Assembly: GCA_031216915.1 (NCBI GenBank)
Contig: CM062297.1
Span: 534,958,971-535,022,970, forward strand
Source of the DNA: Pictodentalium vernedei
Taxonomy: Eukaryota > Mollusca > Scaphopoda > Dentaliida > Dentaliidae
Reading direction: 5' to 3'
DNA length: 64,000 nt
Shown here one piece after another: positions 43,395 through 56,112 of the stretch (its first letter is position 1; every line of letters begins with the position of its first letter). The notes beneath the pieces are model-generated. The model was not told the origin of the DNA. It did not search any database and was given only the letters and a program-made list of their open reading frames with translations. The position numbers and the translations under genes were made by a program.

Positions 43395-46300
43395 TGTGGG
43401 CGGCGAAGTTCCGAAAGGGAGCTGTCGCCGTGGCTTATTATACCATCCACTTGAAAAGTGGGAGGTATATAGTGTTCACTTGGTCCGTCCATCTGTCTGT
43501 CCGTCCGTCCATTATGCTTTAAGGGGGGTACACATCTGCTATCCGCAACTCCTCCTAAACCAGTGAACGGATTTCATTGAAACTCTCAGACGTTCTTTTA
43601 CATACATTGAAGATGTGCACCTCCTATTTTCTTTTCAGATATTTTCATTTTTAGCTTAACTTGACATAGTCAAGATAAGCTATTGCCATCACGCGTGCGG
43701 AAGTCTGTTAGCCTGTGAGTCTGTTAGTCTGTTCACATTTTCTTTAGCACGGGCTACACCCCGCAGTTCTTGTCTGATCGTCACGAAATTTCATATGCAG
43801 GTTTGGGGTCATGTCTAGATGAGAACGTCCCCTTTTGGTTGCGATCAGGCAACTGGTATGGCTGTCCGAGCCCAAAACCCGAAAACCATTAACACAGTCT
43901 ACAGGTCGTATTTATGAAGGCATTTCATTGTAACTTGGTAGGAAGCCTCTGTATAATGCCTAGATGACAACGTCCCCTTTTGGGCATGATCTATCAACCG
44001 TGATGGCTGCCCAAGCCTGAAACCCAAAAACTTTTAGCACTGTCTGCAGGTCATGTTTAATATGGAGGGATTTCATTGTAACTTGGTAGGATGACTCCTT
44101 ATGATCTCTAGATGAGAATTTCCCCATTTGGGCGTGATCTGCCAACCGTGACGACTGCCCAAGCCCAAAACCCGAAAACCTTTAGCACAGTGTACAGGTC
44201 ATATTTATTGAGGAATTTCATTGTAACTTGGTGGGTTGACTTCATACAATGTCTAGATGAGAAAGTCACCTTTTGGTCCTGATTGGGAAACTGTGATGGC
44301 TACAGGGGCCCGAAAACCTTTAGCACAGTCTACAGGTCATATTTATGAAGGGATTTCATTGTAACTTGGTAGGATGACTCCAAATAATGTCTAGATGAGA
44401 ACGTCCCATTTTGATCGCGATCATTCAGCCTTGATGGGTGCCTGAGCCCAAAAACCTTTAGCATAGGCAAAAGGTCATATTTATGGAAGGATTTCATTGT
44501 AACCTGTTAGGTTGACTCCATATAATGCCTAGATGATGACATCCCCTTTTGGTCGTGATTGGTCAACTGTGATGGCTACAGTTGCCGAAGCCCGAAAACC
44601 TTGAGCACAGTCTACAGGTCATATTTATAAAGGGATTTCAGTGCAACTTCGTAGGATCACTCTAGATGATGCCCGGATGAGATTGTCCCCTTTGGTTGCG
44701 ATCATTCAACCATGTTGGCTTCCCGAGCCCGAAAACCTTTAGCACAGTCTACAGGTCATATTTATGGAGGGATTTCATTGTAACTTGATAGGTTGACTTC
44801 ATATAATGTCTAGATGAGAACGTCCCCTTTTGGACACGATTGGGCAACTGTGACGGCTACAGGGGCCCGAAGCCCGAAAACCTTTAGAACAGTCTACAGG
44901 TCATAATTATGAAGGGATTTCACTGTAGCTTGGTAGGATGAATCCAAATAATGTCTAGATGAGAACATCTCCTTTTGGTCGCGATCATTCAGCCTTTATG
45001 GCTGCTCGAGCCCAAAGACCTTTAGCATATTCTACAGGTCGTATTTATGGAAGGATTTCATTGTAACTTGTTAGGTTGACTCCATATAATGCCTAGATGA
45101 TGACATCCACTTTTGGTCATGATTGGTCAACTGTGGTGGCTACAGGTGCCCGAAGCCCAAAAATCTTGAGCACAGTCTACAGGTCATATTTATGAAGGGA
45201 TTTCATTGTAACTACGTAGGATCACTTTAGATGATGCCCAGATGAGAATGTCCCCTTTTGGTTGCGATCATTCAACCATTATGGCTGCCGGAGCCCGAAG
45301 CCTGAATACCTTTAGCACAGTCTACAGGTCATATTTATGAAGGAATTTCATTGTAACTTGGTAGGTTTGACTTTATATAATGTCTAGATGAGAACGTCCC
45401 CTTTTGGACACAATTGGGCAACTGTGACAGCTACAGGGGCCCGAAGCCCGAAAACCTTTAGAAGAGTCTGCAGGTCATAATTATGAAGGGATTTCATTGT
45501 AGCTTGGTAGGATGACTCCAAATAATGTCTAGATGAGCACGTCCCCTTTTGGTCATGATCATTCAGCCTTGATGACTGCCCGAGCCCAAAACCCCAAAAC
45601 CTTTAGCATAGTCTGTAGGTCATATTTATGGAAGGATTTCATTGTAACCTGTTAGTTTGACTCCATATAATGCCTAGATGATGACATCCCCTTTTGGTCG
45701 TGATTGGTCAGCTGACGGCTTCAGGGGCCCGAAGCCCGAAAACCTTGAGCACAGTCTACAGGTCATATTTATGAAGGGATTTCATTGTAACTTCGTAAGA
45801 TCACTCCAGATGATGCCCAGATGAGAATGTCCCCTTTTGGTTGCGATCATTCAACCATGATGGCTGCCCAAGCCCAAAGCCCAAAAACCTTTAGCACAGT
45901 CTACAGGTCATATTTATGAAGGGATTTCATTGTAACTTGGTAGGTTGACTTCATATAACGTCTAGATGAGAACGTCCCCTTTGGATGCAATTGGGAAACT
46001 GACTGCTCCAGGGGCCCGAAGCCCGAAAACCTTTAGCACAGTCTACAGGCCATATTTATGAATGGATTTCAATGTAACTTGATAGGATGACTCGTTTTGG
46101 AATAATTTCACTGTAACTTGGTAACTTTTGTTGATATACGTTAACTGTGAGGGCTACATACATTAACTGTGAGGTCATATTAACCCACCCCTCAGCTCTT
46201 TAGTACAGTGTACACCTCATATTATTTTTTATCAAAAACATAGCATACAGGGAACAGAAATGAACATATTCCCAATTATCACAATTCTTGTCTTATTTCA

Positions 46301-47510
46301 TAATCCTTTCATAAACATTGAACATTATCCTTTTCATCAAGCACAACACACAAGTTAAGCTACAGCGTCATTGACACTTTCATTACAGTTTCCCATATTG
46401 AAAAATGAACTTTGTCAAATTCAATTGACATTCTGTACAGATCTGCTGTCTGCAACTCCTCTTAAACCATTGAACAGATTTCATTGAAACTTTCAGACAT
46501 TCTTTTACATACATTGCAAATGTGTACCTCCTATTTTCTTTTCAAATATTTTCATATTTACAGTTCTCCATATTAAAAAATGGTCTTTGTCAATTCAGGT
46601 TTTAGTAGGGAGGGGTATAGATCTGCTATCCGCTACTCCTCTTAAATCATTGAACAAACTCCATTGGAACTCGCAGACCTTCTTTTACATAAACTGAAGA
46701 TGTGCACCTCCTATTTTTCGATGTTTTCATACTTCGATGTCCATCCGTCCGTCCGTCCATCCATCCATCCCTTATGCTTTAGGGATGTACACATCTGCTA
46801 TCCGCAACTCCTCTTAAACCAGTGAACAGATTCCATTGAAACTCTCAGACATTCTTTTACATACACTGAAGATGTGCACCTTCTATTTTGCTTTCAGATA
46901 TTTTCATATTCCAACATACGTCTGTCCGTCCGTTATGCTATAGGGGTGTTACGTTTTGTAGAGGGGGAGGGGGGGGGGGGGTTACACATCTGCTATCCAC
47001 AACTCCTCAGAAACCAGTGAATGGATTTCATTGAAACTCTCAGACATTCTTTTACATTCATTGAAGATATGCATCTCCTATTTTGTTTTCAGATATTTTC
47101 TTTTTTACAGTTTCCCATACTGAAAAATGAACTTTGTCAAATTTAATTGACATTCTGTACAGATCTGCTATCCACAACTCCTCTTAAACAATTGAACAGA
47201 TTTCATTGAAACTTTCAGACATTCTTTTCCGTATATTGAAGATGTGCACCTCCTGTTTTGTTTTCAGATATTTTCATTTTTAGGGTTTCCCATATTTAAA
47301 AATGGGCTTTGTCAATTCAAGCTTGCGTGGGGGGGGGGGGCATTTTGCTATCCACGACCTCTTTTAAACTAGTGAATGGATTTCAATGAAACTTCAAACA
47401 TTGGTGTCAGTATTTGTGCTCTCTACATTAAACACACTTTTATTGTTGTAAAATTTTTCTTGGTGGGAGTGGGTGGTATCATTTAGTGAGCAGTGCTCAC
47501 AGTTTTTCTA
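43395..47510 (+). mobile_element. Repeat L with GGCG..CGCC hairpin start and ~185-bp units; hosts K
   Basis: Begins with GGCGAAG..CTGTCGCC (43398-43423) and CCACTTGAAAAGTGG (43447-43461), then TCCGTCC runs. Units carry CAACTCCTC, TTCATTGAAACT and GTGCACCTCCTATTTT at about 43550, 46440, 46630, 46800, 46990, 47170 and 47345. The end near 47480-47510 has GAGCAGTGCTCAC. Repeat K lies within the first unit. Non-coding. The borders are approximate. Confidence 0.6.
43653..46384 (+). mobile_element. Repeat K, AGCTTAACTTG inverted ends, ~145-bp tandem core
   Basis: Start AGCTTAACTTG (43653-43663) and CAAGTTAAGCT (46351-46361) are exact complements; the start forms a hairpin ACTTGACATAGTCAAG. About sixteen core units are marked by GTCTACAGGTCATATTTATG every ~140-150 bp from about 43900 to 46060. 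Same family layout as N1 and M. Non-coding. Confidence 0.75.
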
Positions 47511-47630
47511 GTTTCTTTTTAGTTTATTTTTCAGAGGAACAAGAATTTGGTAATGGTTCATCGACACCTATCCATTCTGTGCAGCCGTTGTCGCGCTCAG
47601 ATGAGCCCCGCTCTGATGAGCAAACAGAGC
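47511..47630 (+). pseudogene. Gag fragment of copy G
   Basis: TTTTTCAGAGGAACAAGAATTTGGTAATGGTTC at about 47528-47560 matches the codons FSEEQEQGDVS of intact Gag, followed by an in-frame-looking Ser/Asp/Glu-rich stretch to about 47630. It is a short remnant only. Confidence 0.6.
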
Positions 47631-48200
47631 TTGGTGTTGTATTCTTAGGTGTCTGAGGCATTTAGTCCTATTGTGATGCCATAATAGTCTAATTAGTATT
47701 AAGAGCGGCCTTTTTTCCTTAACTTGAGTGGCTAACATCGTAAGTCTCCGTTTAGTGAGCTTTCAAAGCCCGCAGGTTACGCCCAGATATCTGTCTTCAC
47801 GGAGATGAAGATTTCTAAGCTGTGTCAGCTAGGCTGAGACCACTGTCTCTTTGGGAATAGGACCGTTAGAAGGAAAGAGTACATTTTTTCCTTCTCAGTG
47901 TTGTATTCTTTGGTGTCACAGACATTTAGTCTTTTTGTTGACACCATAGTAGCCCAGTGGGAATTATGAGCGGTGTTTTTTCTCTGTCATTAGCAGCTAG
48001 CATTGTAAGTCTCCATTTAGTGAGCTTCTGTGGCCGCAGTTTACACCCAGATAATTGTCTTCACGGATAGGAAGACCTTAAGCTGCGTCAACTAGACTGA
48101 GACCACTGTCCTCTTGGACAGGGTACCGTTATAAGGAAAGAGGTTGTTCTTTCCTTAACAGTGTTTTTTGTGTTAGTTGTCTGAGGCATTTAGCCCTATT
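47630..48200 (+). repeat. ~260-bp tandem array with stem-loops (copy G)
   Basis: Two and a half units, the same array as 13060-14500 in copy F: markers at about 47636, 47871 and 48133. Stem arms TCTCCGT (47745-47751) and ACGGAGA (47799-47805), and TGGTGTCA (47911-47918) and TGACACCA (47939-47946), are perfect. Confidence 0.8.
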
Positions 48201-48803
48201 GATGACGCCATATTAGCCTAGTGAGAAATTATGAGCATTCTTTCTTGTGCCTGTCGTTAGTTCCTTTTATCAGGAATATGTTTCCTGCAAATAATCAGGT
48301 CGAGGCACAAGGAGTTCATTTTGGTTTCTATGATCGAGTGCCGGAACTTAGTTTTTCGTTGCCTGCTTCATTTTATGTCCAGTCTAGCATCGTGGATTAT
48401 GATTCCACTCGGAGGATTATGGATATTATGTCTGTATGGTGTATTCTTTAGGGCTCTGGCATGCTGTCTTGATTTCAAGGGATATGGCGACGCTATATCG
48501 TCGGGTGTATTCCTTGCAATAGCACCATGTTCATCACGTTCCTGTCTGTCCTTTAGTGGCAATATGGAGTTGGTCAGACGTGATGGAGCCCTACGGTCTT
48601 ATACTAGTCTAGATGACTTGGACGAAAGCTTTACGAGTCGCGCCGGGTAAAAAAACTGGTCATGCTTGGTTATTTGACCAGTTATTTTGTTATGATAAGC
48701 TTCTATTCGCTGTTATGGCCCTTTTATTGGGAACTGCAGCAGGAGCATAACTTCGGGAATGTAGCGTGAAGGTTTCATTTTTCCTATTGTTGAAAAAAGG
48801 AAT
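48201..48803 (+). pseudogene. Gag C-terminal-like remnant of copy G
   Basis: Homologous to 14501-15330 in copy F without the MITE. AGTGGCAATATGGAGTTGGT and CAGACGTGATGGAGCCC match the codons for SVANLELVRRDAAL. Copy B is inserted at GGAAT (48799-48803); F shows the empty equivalent GGAATTTGTCACTG at 15324. Confidence 0.6.
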
Positions 48804-49775
48804 ATTTTTACACTGTACCAATGACCCAGACATGCTGGTGCTAATTCTCAAAAATCTAGGGCCAAACACAAATTTTGCCCCCCAATCCCCAAAATTTGCA
48901 TCCAAAACCGAAAATAACATGTCCCAAATGGTCCTCCATACTTTTCCTCCACTGCACATGCGCAGTGTCAAGGAGGTCTCAAAATTGGCGCCAATTATCA
49001 TTCTTTGTTTGGCCCTTCATCAGTTCACATCTGACTGATATTTGTGCTTGGAAATCTCAGTTTAAATTATGCCAGACACATAAATATTAGAGAAATGGTG
49101 GATCTAAAGAGGAAATAGAAGGAGGAGAGGAAAAATTAGTGGCAGGAAATAATCAGGGCTGTAACTTAAAATTTTTTTACGAAATTATGTTATGTTGCCA
49201 AATTTCGAGGCATGGGCCTGTTGTTGTCATTCTTCCTATAAAGTTACACTGCTTGTTCAGTGTTTCCTCTCTCCCTTTCCTTTAGTCCCCCCTTGCTATT
49301 CTCCCATGCTTTTGGCATATTTTCTGTAATATTATTACTAAAATTTCTTGGGAGTTTTAGCTTGGCAACAGAATGAATTCTGTTTTTCCCCCATGTTTAC
49401 GTCCTCACCCATGGGTGTTTAGGCATTGTGTTCTGCATCTACCATCTGATGTTCTGCAGTTTCTTCCCTGGAAGTCTCTGTTTTGCATCAGATAGTGTTT
49501 TAATTGGTAACTGATTTCGGGCCTTGTTTATCAGTGGCTGGAGTCATGTTTCCGGTTTTTATACACTTCTTGTTTACATTGACAGCGGTTTCTGTTGAGA
49601 GTGATATCTTGTCTTTGTATTAGTTTAATCATAACAAGATACATTATTATTATACGTAAGTGTTGCATTAATTTTTTTGAAATATTTTTTAAAAATTTGT
49701 CCACACTTAGGCTTTTTTGGGATCCATTGGGGCTCAACGTTACTTTCAGAAACTTGGGCTTTTCTGAAAAAATAT
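48804..49775 (+). mobile_element. DIRS copy B, left part (ITR and leader)
   Basis: Starts ATTTTTACACTGTACC. The left ITR runs to about 49001 with TGCACATGCGCA at 48953-48964. The leader has the conserved CCATGTTTACG, the ATCTGATG/CATCAGAT stem-loop (~49445) and a CGTAAGTG at 49655. B resumes at 58168 after the insertion of C at the AT/TTTT site. Confidence 0.88.
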
Positions 49776-49976
49776 ATTTTTATACTGTACCAATGACCCA
49801 GACATAGCTGGTGCTAACTCTTAAAATATAGGGCCAAACACAAATTTTGCCCCCCAATCCCCAAAATTTGCATCTAAAACCAAAGAAAACATGTCCTGAA
49901 TGGCCCTCCACACTTCACCTCTACTGCGCATGCGCAGTGTCAAGGACGTTCCGAAATTGGCGCCATTAATTATTCT
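49776..49976 (+). repeat. Left ITR of DIRS copy C
   Basis: Complement of 56859-57060 and 57940-58145; perfect TGCGCATGCGCA at 49925-49936. Confidence 0.85.
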
Positions 49977-50867
49977 AAGTTTGGCCCTTCATCAGTTAAC
50001 ATCTGACTGATCTTTGTGCTTGTAAATCTCAGTTCAAATGATGCCAGACACATAAATATTAGTGAAATGGTGATTCTAAGGAGGATAGAGAAGGAGGAGA
50101 GGAAAAATGTGTGACAGAATATTATCAGGGCTGTAACTTAAAATTTTTTAATGAAATTATGTTAAGTTACCTATTTTCGAGGGAGCAGCCATTTTGTTGT
50201 CATTCTTGTTATTTAGTTACACTGATTTTTCAGTGTTTTCCTCTCTCCCTTTCCTTTAAGTCCCCTCTTGCTGTTCTCCCATGCTTTTGGCATAGTTTCT
50301 GTAATTATTATTACTAAAATTTCTTGGGAGTTTTAGCTGAATAACAGAATGAATTCTGTTCTTTTCCCCATGTTTACGTCTTCACCTATGGGTGGTTAGG
50401 CGTTGTGTTCTGCATCTACCATCTGATGTTCTGCAGTTTCTTCCCTGGAAGTCTCTGTTTTGCATCAGATAGTGTATTTTTGGTAACTGATTTCGGGCCT
50501 GGGTGCCTGGAGTCTTATTTTAGTGTTTTTACACTCATTCTTTACATTTACAACAGCCCTCTGTGTGAGGGGGGGATTTCTTGAAAATAATATCTTGATG
50601 TTAATTTAATCATAACTAAATACATTATTATTTTTCGTAAGTGTTGCATAAATTGTTTAAAATATTTTTAAATTTTTTGTCCGCACTTAGACTTGGGATC
50701 CATTGGGGCTCAACGTTACTTTTCAGAAACTTGGGCTGTTCTGAAAAAATATTTTTTCAAAATATTTTGATTTCAATTATTTTTTCTATGTTAATGGATC
50801 ATATTATTATTATGTATTTTGATTGTCAGGGGTTGGTGCGAGTACCAGGACTTTGTTTTCTTTTCAC

Positions 50868-53860
50868 ATTGAAAGGATTTTGATCAATTGTAATAAGAGG
50901 AAGTCTTCCTCTGACTTTTATAATCATTCTATATGTGGTCAGTGTACTCGCATTAACTCCTGTTTTGTATCTGATGATTTCGATGACAACATGGGAAGCG
51001 TATGTCACGGTATGTTAGTGGGGAATTGGACATTCCGGTCCTTTCCCCGCAGGGTCACTCTACTTTATCAATTTCTATTTCAGACGATCAAGATTAGGGT
51101 GATGTATCTGTGATGTCTTCCAACAGTGTGCCTCCGTCGTCACAATTAATGAAGGGCTAGCGGAAAAGTGCTCATGTAAATATGCCAATTGCCTAAGAGG
51201 ACCCTAGTAGGTTCGACGGCCTTTGACGTCCGCTAGCTCGCCCGGTGTAGCGTCCATTCATCGAATGGTTCGGCAGCCGGGTTCGTCCGTTGCGGTCTAG
51301 AAGGAGTTTTGGGGTGATGCGAGCACTATAAATCAACCAAATGCATACCCAGTGACGGCGGATTAGAGGGAGAACGGAGGAAGCCTTTTAGTCCGGTTCA
51401 TAGCTCGTTCTGGTCCATCCGGACGGCGAGCGAGAGAGGCCCCTCTCTCGTACAACAACATCTGGCCCCAGATGTTGTGGTACAAAATGTTTCGCATTCG
51501 GAGCATACGTCCGCCGCTCGGGACGCTCCGACATATAGTCAGTCCGGAGAGACTGTCAATAAGGCTTCCTCATTCTCATGGTAGCGCACACGACCGCTCT
51601 TGGCTACGTGACCTTGGATATCCAGTCAGCTTCGCCAGTCAGAGAATCATTGGCGACCAGGTCACACCATCCGGTAGCCAGGGACACGAGGCCTGCAGAC
51701 TCCGGACGTTCGCATAGGAAAGTGTGCGGGAGTCAACGTACACGGAGCTTCCGGCGGCAATGCATCGTAAGACCGCTACTGCACAGGCCTCGGGGATGGA
51801 CGTGCTATCCTAAATAGCACAGCTTATCGCAGCATCCCAGCAACAACTGAATCTGTCGCATAATGTTTTATCCGACGATGCTGGGTCGGGACGCTCCGTG
51901 GAAGCGGGTACGGACGTCCGAAAATTTCATCCGGTCCGACGGGATACCGAAAAGGATTCGGAGGATTTCGAGCTTTCCCTTTCGGAACAACATATGCTGT
52001 TGTGTATGTCATCTGACTTGATCTTCTACAGGTTCTTTCGTCGGACTAGAATGCTGCGATGCCGGATAAGAAACTGATAGCGTCGGTGGACTTAGAAATT
52101 TTTGGTTCGGTTCAGGGACTTCGTCCCTCAGTTCCGACATAGTCCAATAATGTCACACAAACTTTCGAATTATTGAACGACGCTATATATTTATTATTAT
52201 ATGCTTACTATTACCAAGCATTTCTGGTTTCTTGTTCGCAAAGTTACGGAGATGTCTTTCAAAAGTGTGCCTCTGTCGTCATAGTTAATGAAGAGCTAGC
52301 GGCAATAAGTGCTCATGGAATATGTCTATCGCCTAAGAGGTCCCTTGTAGGATCGACGGAGTGACATTCGCTAGCTCACCCGGTATAGCGTACATTCATC
52401 GAATGGTTCGGCTGCCGGGTTCGTCCGTTGCGATCTAGGAAGGAGATTTGGGTGATGCGAGCACTATAATTACTTTAGTACTCACCCAGTGACGGCGGAT
52501 TGAGGACAGATTGGAGGAAGCCTGTTAGTCCGGTTCCTGGCTTGTCCAGGTCCGTCCGGGCTGTGAGCGAGAGAGGTCCCTCTCTCGTCCAACAACATAG
52601 GGGACCGCATGTTGTGGTTCAGATATTTTACATTCGGAGCATATGTCCGTCGCTCAGGACGCTCCGTTATATTGACAGTCCGAGAGACTGTCGATAATGC
52701 TTTCTCATCCTCACAGCAGTGCACACGACTGCACATTGGCTACGTGACCTCGAGTATCCGATCAGTTTTGTCATTCAGTGATTCCACGGCAAACAGGTCA
52801 CTCCATCCGGTAGCCAAGGGACACGAGGCCTATACACTCCGTTCGCTCGCATATTAGTAGTATGCACGGGGTAACGATCACGGAGCTTCCAGCGGCAATG
52901 CATCGTAGGACCGCTTCTCCACAGGCCTCAGTGACGGACGTGCTATCTGAGTTAGCACAGTTTTTTCGCAGCATCCCAGCAATCGACAGTTTCTTGGTCG
53001 AATCAGGAATTATCTTACGGCGCTGGATCGGTGCGGTCCGCGGTTGCATCAGGTACAGACGACCGAACGCTTTATAGGGTCCGACAGGATGGCGAAAGGG
53101 ATTCGAAAGATTTCGAGTTTTCCCTTTCGTAGCATCGGAAGCTGCCATACATATCTTCCGGCATTATCTTCCAGTGATTGTTATTTCGGACTACATTGCT
53201 GCGATGTTGGATAAGAGACTTATAGCGTCATTGGACACGAAGTTTTGGATCGGTTCAGGGACATTGTCCCTGACTTACCGACACAGTCCAATAATGTCAT
53301 TAGAACATGTGTATTATTTATCAACGCTATATATATTTATAAGCCTGCTACCAAGCATGATAGTTTAGTTTCTTGTCCGCAATGCTCATTTCTGCCTTTT
53401 ATCATTTATACGAATAATTTATTTTGGCAGAACAGGGCATACCGAGAGTTCATATGCATCTAGACGGCGTGGTTAAAGACGGGAAATAATCTTTTTCGCC
53501 GTCTATGTCTTTTCCAACCACAATGTTGGAAACGACAATGATGTCTAATAGACTTAACTTAGACGCTTTATTATACGTAATCCACCTTACTGAGGCATTA
53601 TCATTACGTCTTCCAGAGAAAGAATTCCGGGATATAATCCTCAATGTGATTTCTTTTGAGGGCAGTAGTTTGTTCACGTATAACTCCGCCCTTCAGTGGC
53701 TGCTTGGAGTTGGTTAGACATGACGCAGCCCTAGCTACATCCACGCGCGTGGATAGTAAGGTGAAGAACTCTCTCAGAGTCGCTTCGTTCTCGGAGAAGC
53801 TTCTCTTCGACGGCAACTTTTCAGCAATCCATGAATTGCTCGATTTACACGTTCTCTTGT
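50868..53860 (+). pseudogene. DIRS gag remnant, copy C, tandemly duplicated
   Basis: The start codon is ATT (50868-50870) and a TAG lies at 51095-51097, both at the same positions as in copy D. The gag segment 51105-52250 is followed by a second copy from about 52252 (AGATGTCTTTCAAAAGTGTGCC) to 53400; the gag tail follows to about 53830. Multiple further frameshifts. Confidence 0.82.
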
Positions 53861-54437
53861 CTATCTAGTGTAGCAAGAGATTCAGACTGCGGCAAACATT
53901 CGGTGGTTGACTCAGAGAGTGCCACTGCAGTTGCCGGATCCGAGTTTTATAATTATGATGGTTGCCAGTCAAACAGGTTGGGATATAATATTGATCCCAA
54001 CGGATTCGAAGTGCCAGGGTCTTTGGGTTCCGCAGTCTCTAAGCAAGCACTTATCTTCCACGGAATAATGTTTTGGAGTTGGTTAGACGTGACGCAGCCC
54101 TAGCTACATCCATGCGCGTGGATAGTAAGGTGAAGAACTCTCTCAGAGTCGCTTCGTTCTCGGAGAAGCCTCTCTTCGACGGCAACTTTTCAGCAATCCA
54201 TGAATTGCTCGATTTACACGTTCTCTTGTCTATCTAGTGTTACAAGAGATTCAGACTGGGGCAAACATTCGGTGGTTGACTCAGAGAGTGCCACTGCAGT
54301 TGCCGGATCCGAGTGTTATAGTTATGACGGTTGCCAGTCAAACAGATTGGGATATAATATTGATCCCAACGGATTCAAAGTGCCAGGGTCTTTGGGTTCT
54401 GCAGTCTCTAAGCAAGCAATTATCTTCCGCGGAATAA
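53706..54437 (+). repeat. ~366-bp tandem duplication specific to copy C
   Basis: TGGAGTTGGTTAGACGTGAC and the following gag-tail/RNase H junction sequence occur at about 53706-54070 and 54074-54437 with only a few differences. Copy D has one copy (30104-30450), so it arose in C or its close ancestor. Confidence 0.8.
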
Positions 54438-55040
54438 TGTTTTTAGGCTTGCTTTATGTCATTGCATGAACATTATTCAGAAACGCATGTCCAAATCCTG
54501 TCCGTTAATTCGACAGTAGTGGCGTATCTCCGGAACCAGGGAGGCACTCATTCGTTTCCGTTATTCAATTTAATGGAAAGAATCCGTCTGTTGGTTATAG
54601 TACACCAAGTTCTGTTTTGGTCCATCATATTCCGGGTCGTCTGATTGTTTTACCGGACTCCCGTTCACTTAGGGGTCGCTTGTTGCCATCAGAATGGACT
54701 CTCAACAAACAAGTATTCAATCAGATTTGCTATCCATGGGAACGCCCAATGATAATTTATTTACGACACAGCTTGCTAATCAATTGCAGACGTATGTGTT
54801 GGCTTGTGCGGATCTCTGAGCTAATGTTGTTAACGCTCTATTGATCTAATAGGACGGAGTGATAGGATACGCGTATCCTCCGGCGCTGTTGTTTCAGCAG
54901 GTATTGCTAAGATAAACAACCACAATACATTTCTGTTGATAGCATCTCTATCTTCACAGAGATCGTGGGTAATTTACTCTGATGTCTACTGTGGGACTTA
55001 ACGCGAAATCTTCCTCAATGAGAGGATCTTTTTTCGCTGG
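53860..55040 (+). pseudogene. RNase H and C-terminal pol remnants, copy C
   Basis: As in D, the gag tail jumps straight to the RNase H region (GAGATTCAGACTGGGGCAAAC), skipping the RT palm. Fragments of NTTVVAYxRNQGGTHS and of the methyltransferase-like region (CTCCGGCGCTGTTGTTTCAG) are visible in broken frames to about 55040. Confidence 0.75.
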
Positions 55041-56112
55041 GTAAATTGTGTCATCTTTATCACAACCCGCAAGGTCGCAACCTTCACATATTCCGTTGTG
55101 TGGTCCGTATTGCATTGTAAGCATTGTACTGGACGAGCTTTGGACGCGATTTCTTACTATAGGAGATCCTCTTCTTCGCTATTCTATGCGGCTAAAGTGG
55201 AGGCTCTTCCGTCGTTGGTGTAGGGATCACTATGTTGATATTGTTGATCCCTCCATACTAGTCATTGCAACTTTTTAGTATACTTGTTTGACAAGATCTA
55301 CTGCAGCCTGTTATTATTAAGGTTATAGGTTTATGTTACCTCATACCTATGCACTCTATGATAGTTTACAATTGAGTCTTATGTCTCTTTATCTAAGTCA
55401 GTTAGTAACTTTTTGATAAATAGACTTAGAATCTTTAGATTAAATTCCTATATGGAATTTAACTTCGGTTCTTATTTAGCTAAGTAATCATTTGAGCCTC
55501 TGGAAACAGTAGTTTTCAAATTCTGACCTTTTAGACAGTAATTCTGTTGGCTTCTCTTTTACTGAAGAGTCAGTGAGTTTCATCCACTATCGATGGATGA
55601 TTTTCACTTTCGTAGTTTCGGAATCACTACTTCCTTTACTATTTAGGTTGGATTTTTGCATAAGAGTTTGGCTCCTAATATCTGGAACCTATTGTTATTA
55701 AGGTCCTTCCGTCTTCGTACGGGCATAGGCCTTTACTCTGTCCGGTTAGAGTTTATGTATTTATAAACAGATATCTGTTTATTACTACGGGCGTAAGCTT
55801 CTTCTGTCTTTGATGCCTAATAGAAGGACGTTACGCTCCTTTCTATTGCTAATGGATACAATTAACTATCGGTACTGCTTATGGTATATCATTGACTCAG
55901 CAGTTGTGCTTAAGATTTTGGCTCATGAAGTAAGAGTTCTTCTACATCTTGGGCTTACATTAATAGTGTCGCTATTATAGATTTTTGAAGGCTGCTCATT
56001 GCGCTCAGCCATCCACATTCATGAATTTTTATCTCAGAAATATCGAGTCCATTTCTGGAGGCCTCTATTGTTAGGTCTATTATCTACTGCTCAGAATGTC
56101 ATTCACTTAACA
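55040..56112 (+). pseudogene. DIRS tyrosine recombinase remnant, copy C
   Basis: Same extent and largely the same lesions as 31060-32127 in copy D, ending TCAGAATGTCATTCACTTAA. Frameshifts throughout. Confidence 0.8.
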
